DNA of 64,000 nt from Azolla caroliniana (lineage: Eukaryota; Polypodiophyta): contig JBHGNT010000021.1 of NCBI GenBank assembly GCA_043228905.1, forward strand, positions 8,060,001 through 8,124,000. The letters run 5' to 3'. Of the stretch, positions 63,798 through 64,000 are shown piece by piece. The notes under the pieces are model-generated. The model saw only the letters and a list, made by a program, of their open reading frames with translations, was not told the origin of the DNA and ran no database searches. The position numbers and the translations under genes are program-made. Each line of letters opens with the position of its first letter. The first letter of the stretch is position 1.

Positions 63798-64000
63798 TGT
63801 TAGGATTTCGGTCCCTCCAGATGGGATGATGAAGGCCCGATGAGAACCTCTCACCAGATGAAGGGACATATATGTAAACATGTTCCAGAGAGCCCACAAG
63901 GGCTATATTTGTAAATAGCCCGAAAGTTATATTAGTATAAATATGACCTAGGGCAAACAATGTAAAAGTGTCATCATTATTTTGTATAGAGTTATTGGTG
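63798..64000 (+). repeat. D-family LTR start, cut by window end
   Basis: It begins TGTTAGGATTTCGG and continues through the TATAAATATGACC region, matching the D LTRs. It interrupts gypsy E gag. A whole element or a solo LTR may follow. Confidence 0.92.

Noticed and set aside
62636-63803. Long plus-strand ORFs of 229-269 codons
   Set aside because: Antisense to gypsy E gag; no recognisable domain and high GC-type shadow pattern.

Overview
The window is plant nuclear DNA made almost entirely of transposable elements. No intact cellular gene, rRNA, tRNA, CRISPR array or prokaryotic feature was seen. The plant assignment rests on Ty1/copia polyproteins with tRNA-iMet-type primer sites, Ty3/gypsy polymerases including a Tat/Athila-like one, L1-type LINEs with a zf-RVT end, a hAT-like MITE and AG/CT microsatellites in LTRs. 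A large-genome plant, possibly not a flowering plant, is my guess from the unusual second LINE type and the divergent gypsy element near the right edge; the sequence alone cannot settle it.

Layout. 1-5.6 kb: 5'-truncated Ty3/gypsy element (pol, then a long unrecognised coiled-coil ORF, then an LTR-like end). 5.7-6.3 kb: copia fragment preceded by twin hairpins. 6.3-9.2 kb: LINE (EN-RT) with a (TCTA)n tail; a 3'-end copy lies at 9.37-9.65 kb. 10.8-21.1 kb (minus): L1 LINE with a candidate 11-bp target duplication, interrupted at 13.6-19.0 kb by a gag-only LTR element that carries an acidic, internally repeated ORF. 21.2-22.8 kb (minus): decayed gypsy pol. 23.7-29.5 kb (minus): copia element 'A' with both LTRs, flanked by a direct duplication of about 248 bp.

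31.4-52.0 kb is one nested insertion cluster. A minus-strand copia element 'B' (3' LTR at 31.4 kb, start of gag at 52.0 kb) is split by a gag-only gypsy-like element (32.9-34.2), a plus-strand copia 'A2' (34.4-39.9), a 702-bp hAT-like MITE with an 8-bp TSD (40.96-41.66) and a 1.7-kb LTR 'G' (43.4-51.9) containing a minisatellite. LTR G was in turn split by copia 'C' (44.3-51.1), which itself contains an 1,107-bp solo LTR. 52.1-63.8 kb (minus): divergent gypsy element 'E' split by copia 'D' (54.7-60.5), which carries an inverted solo LTR of its own family with a perfect 5-bp TSD. A further D-family LTR begins at 63.8 kb and leaves the window.

How the parts relate: copia A, A2 and C are one family (gag, protease, integrase, RT, RNase H) and share a C-terminal extension past RNase H whose last codons are the polypurine tract and whose stop codon lies in the first bases of the LTR. 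The gag-only elements share a gag, a candidate primer site beginning TGGTGAACC, and LTRs with tRNA-like A/B boxes antisense in U3. Most coding regions carry stops or frameshifts, so the window is a fossil record of successive insertions. Copia C, the gag of D and the RT segment of E are the best preserved.
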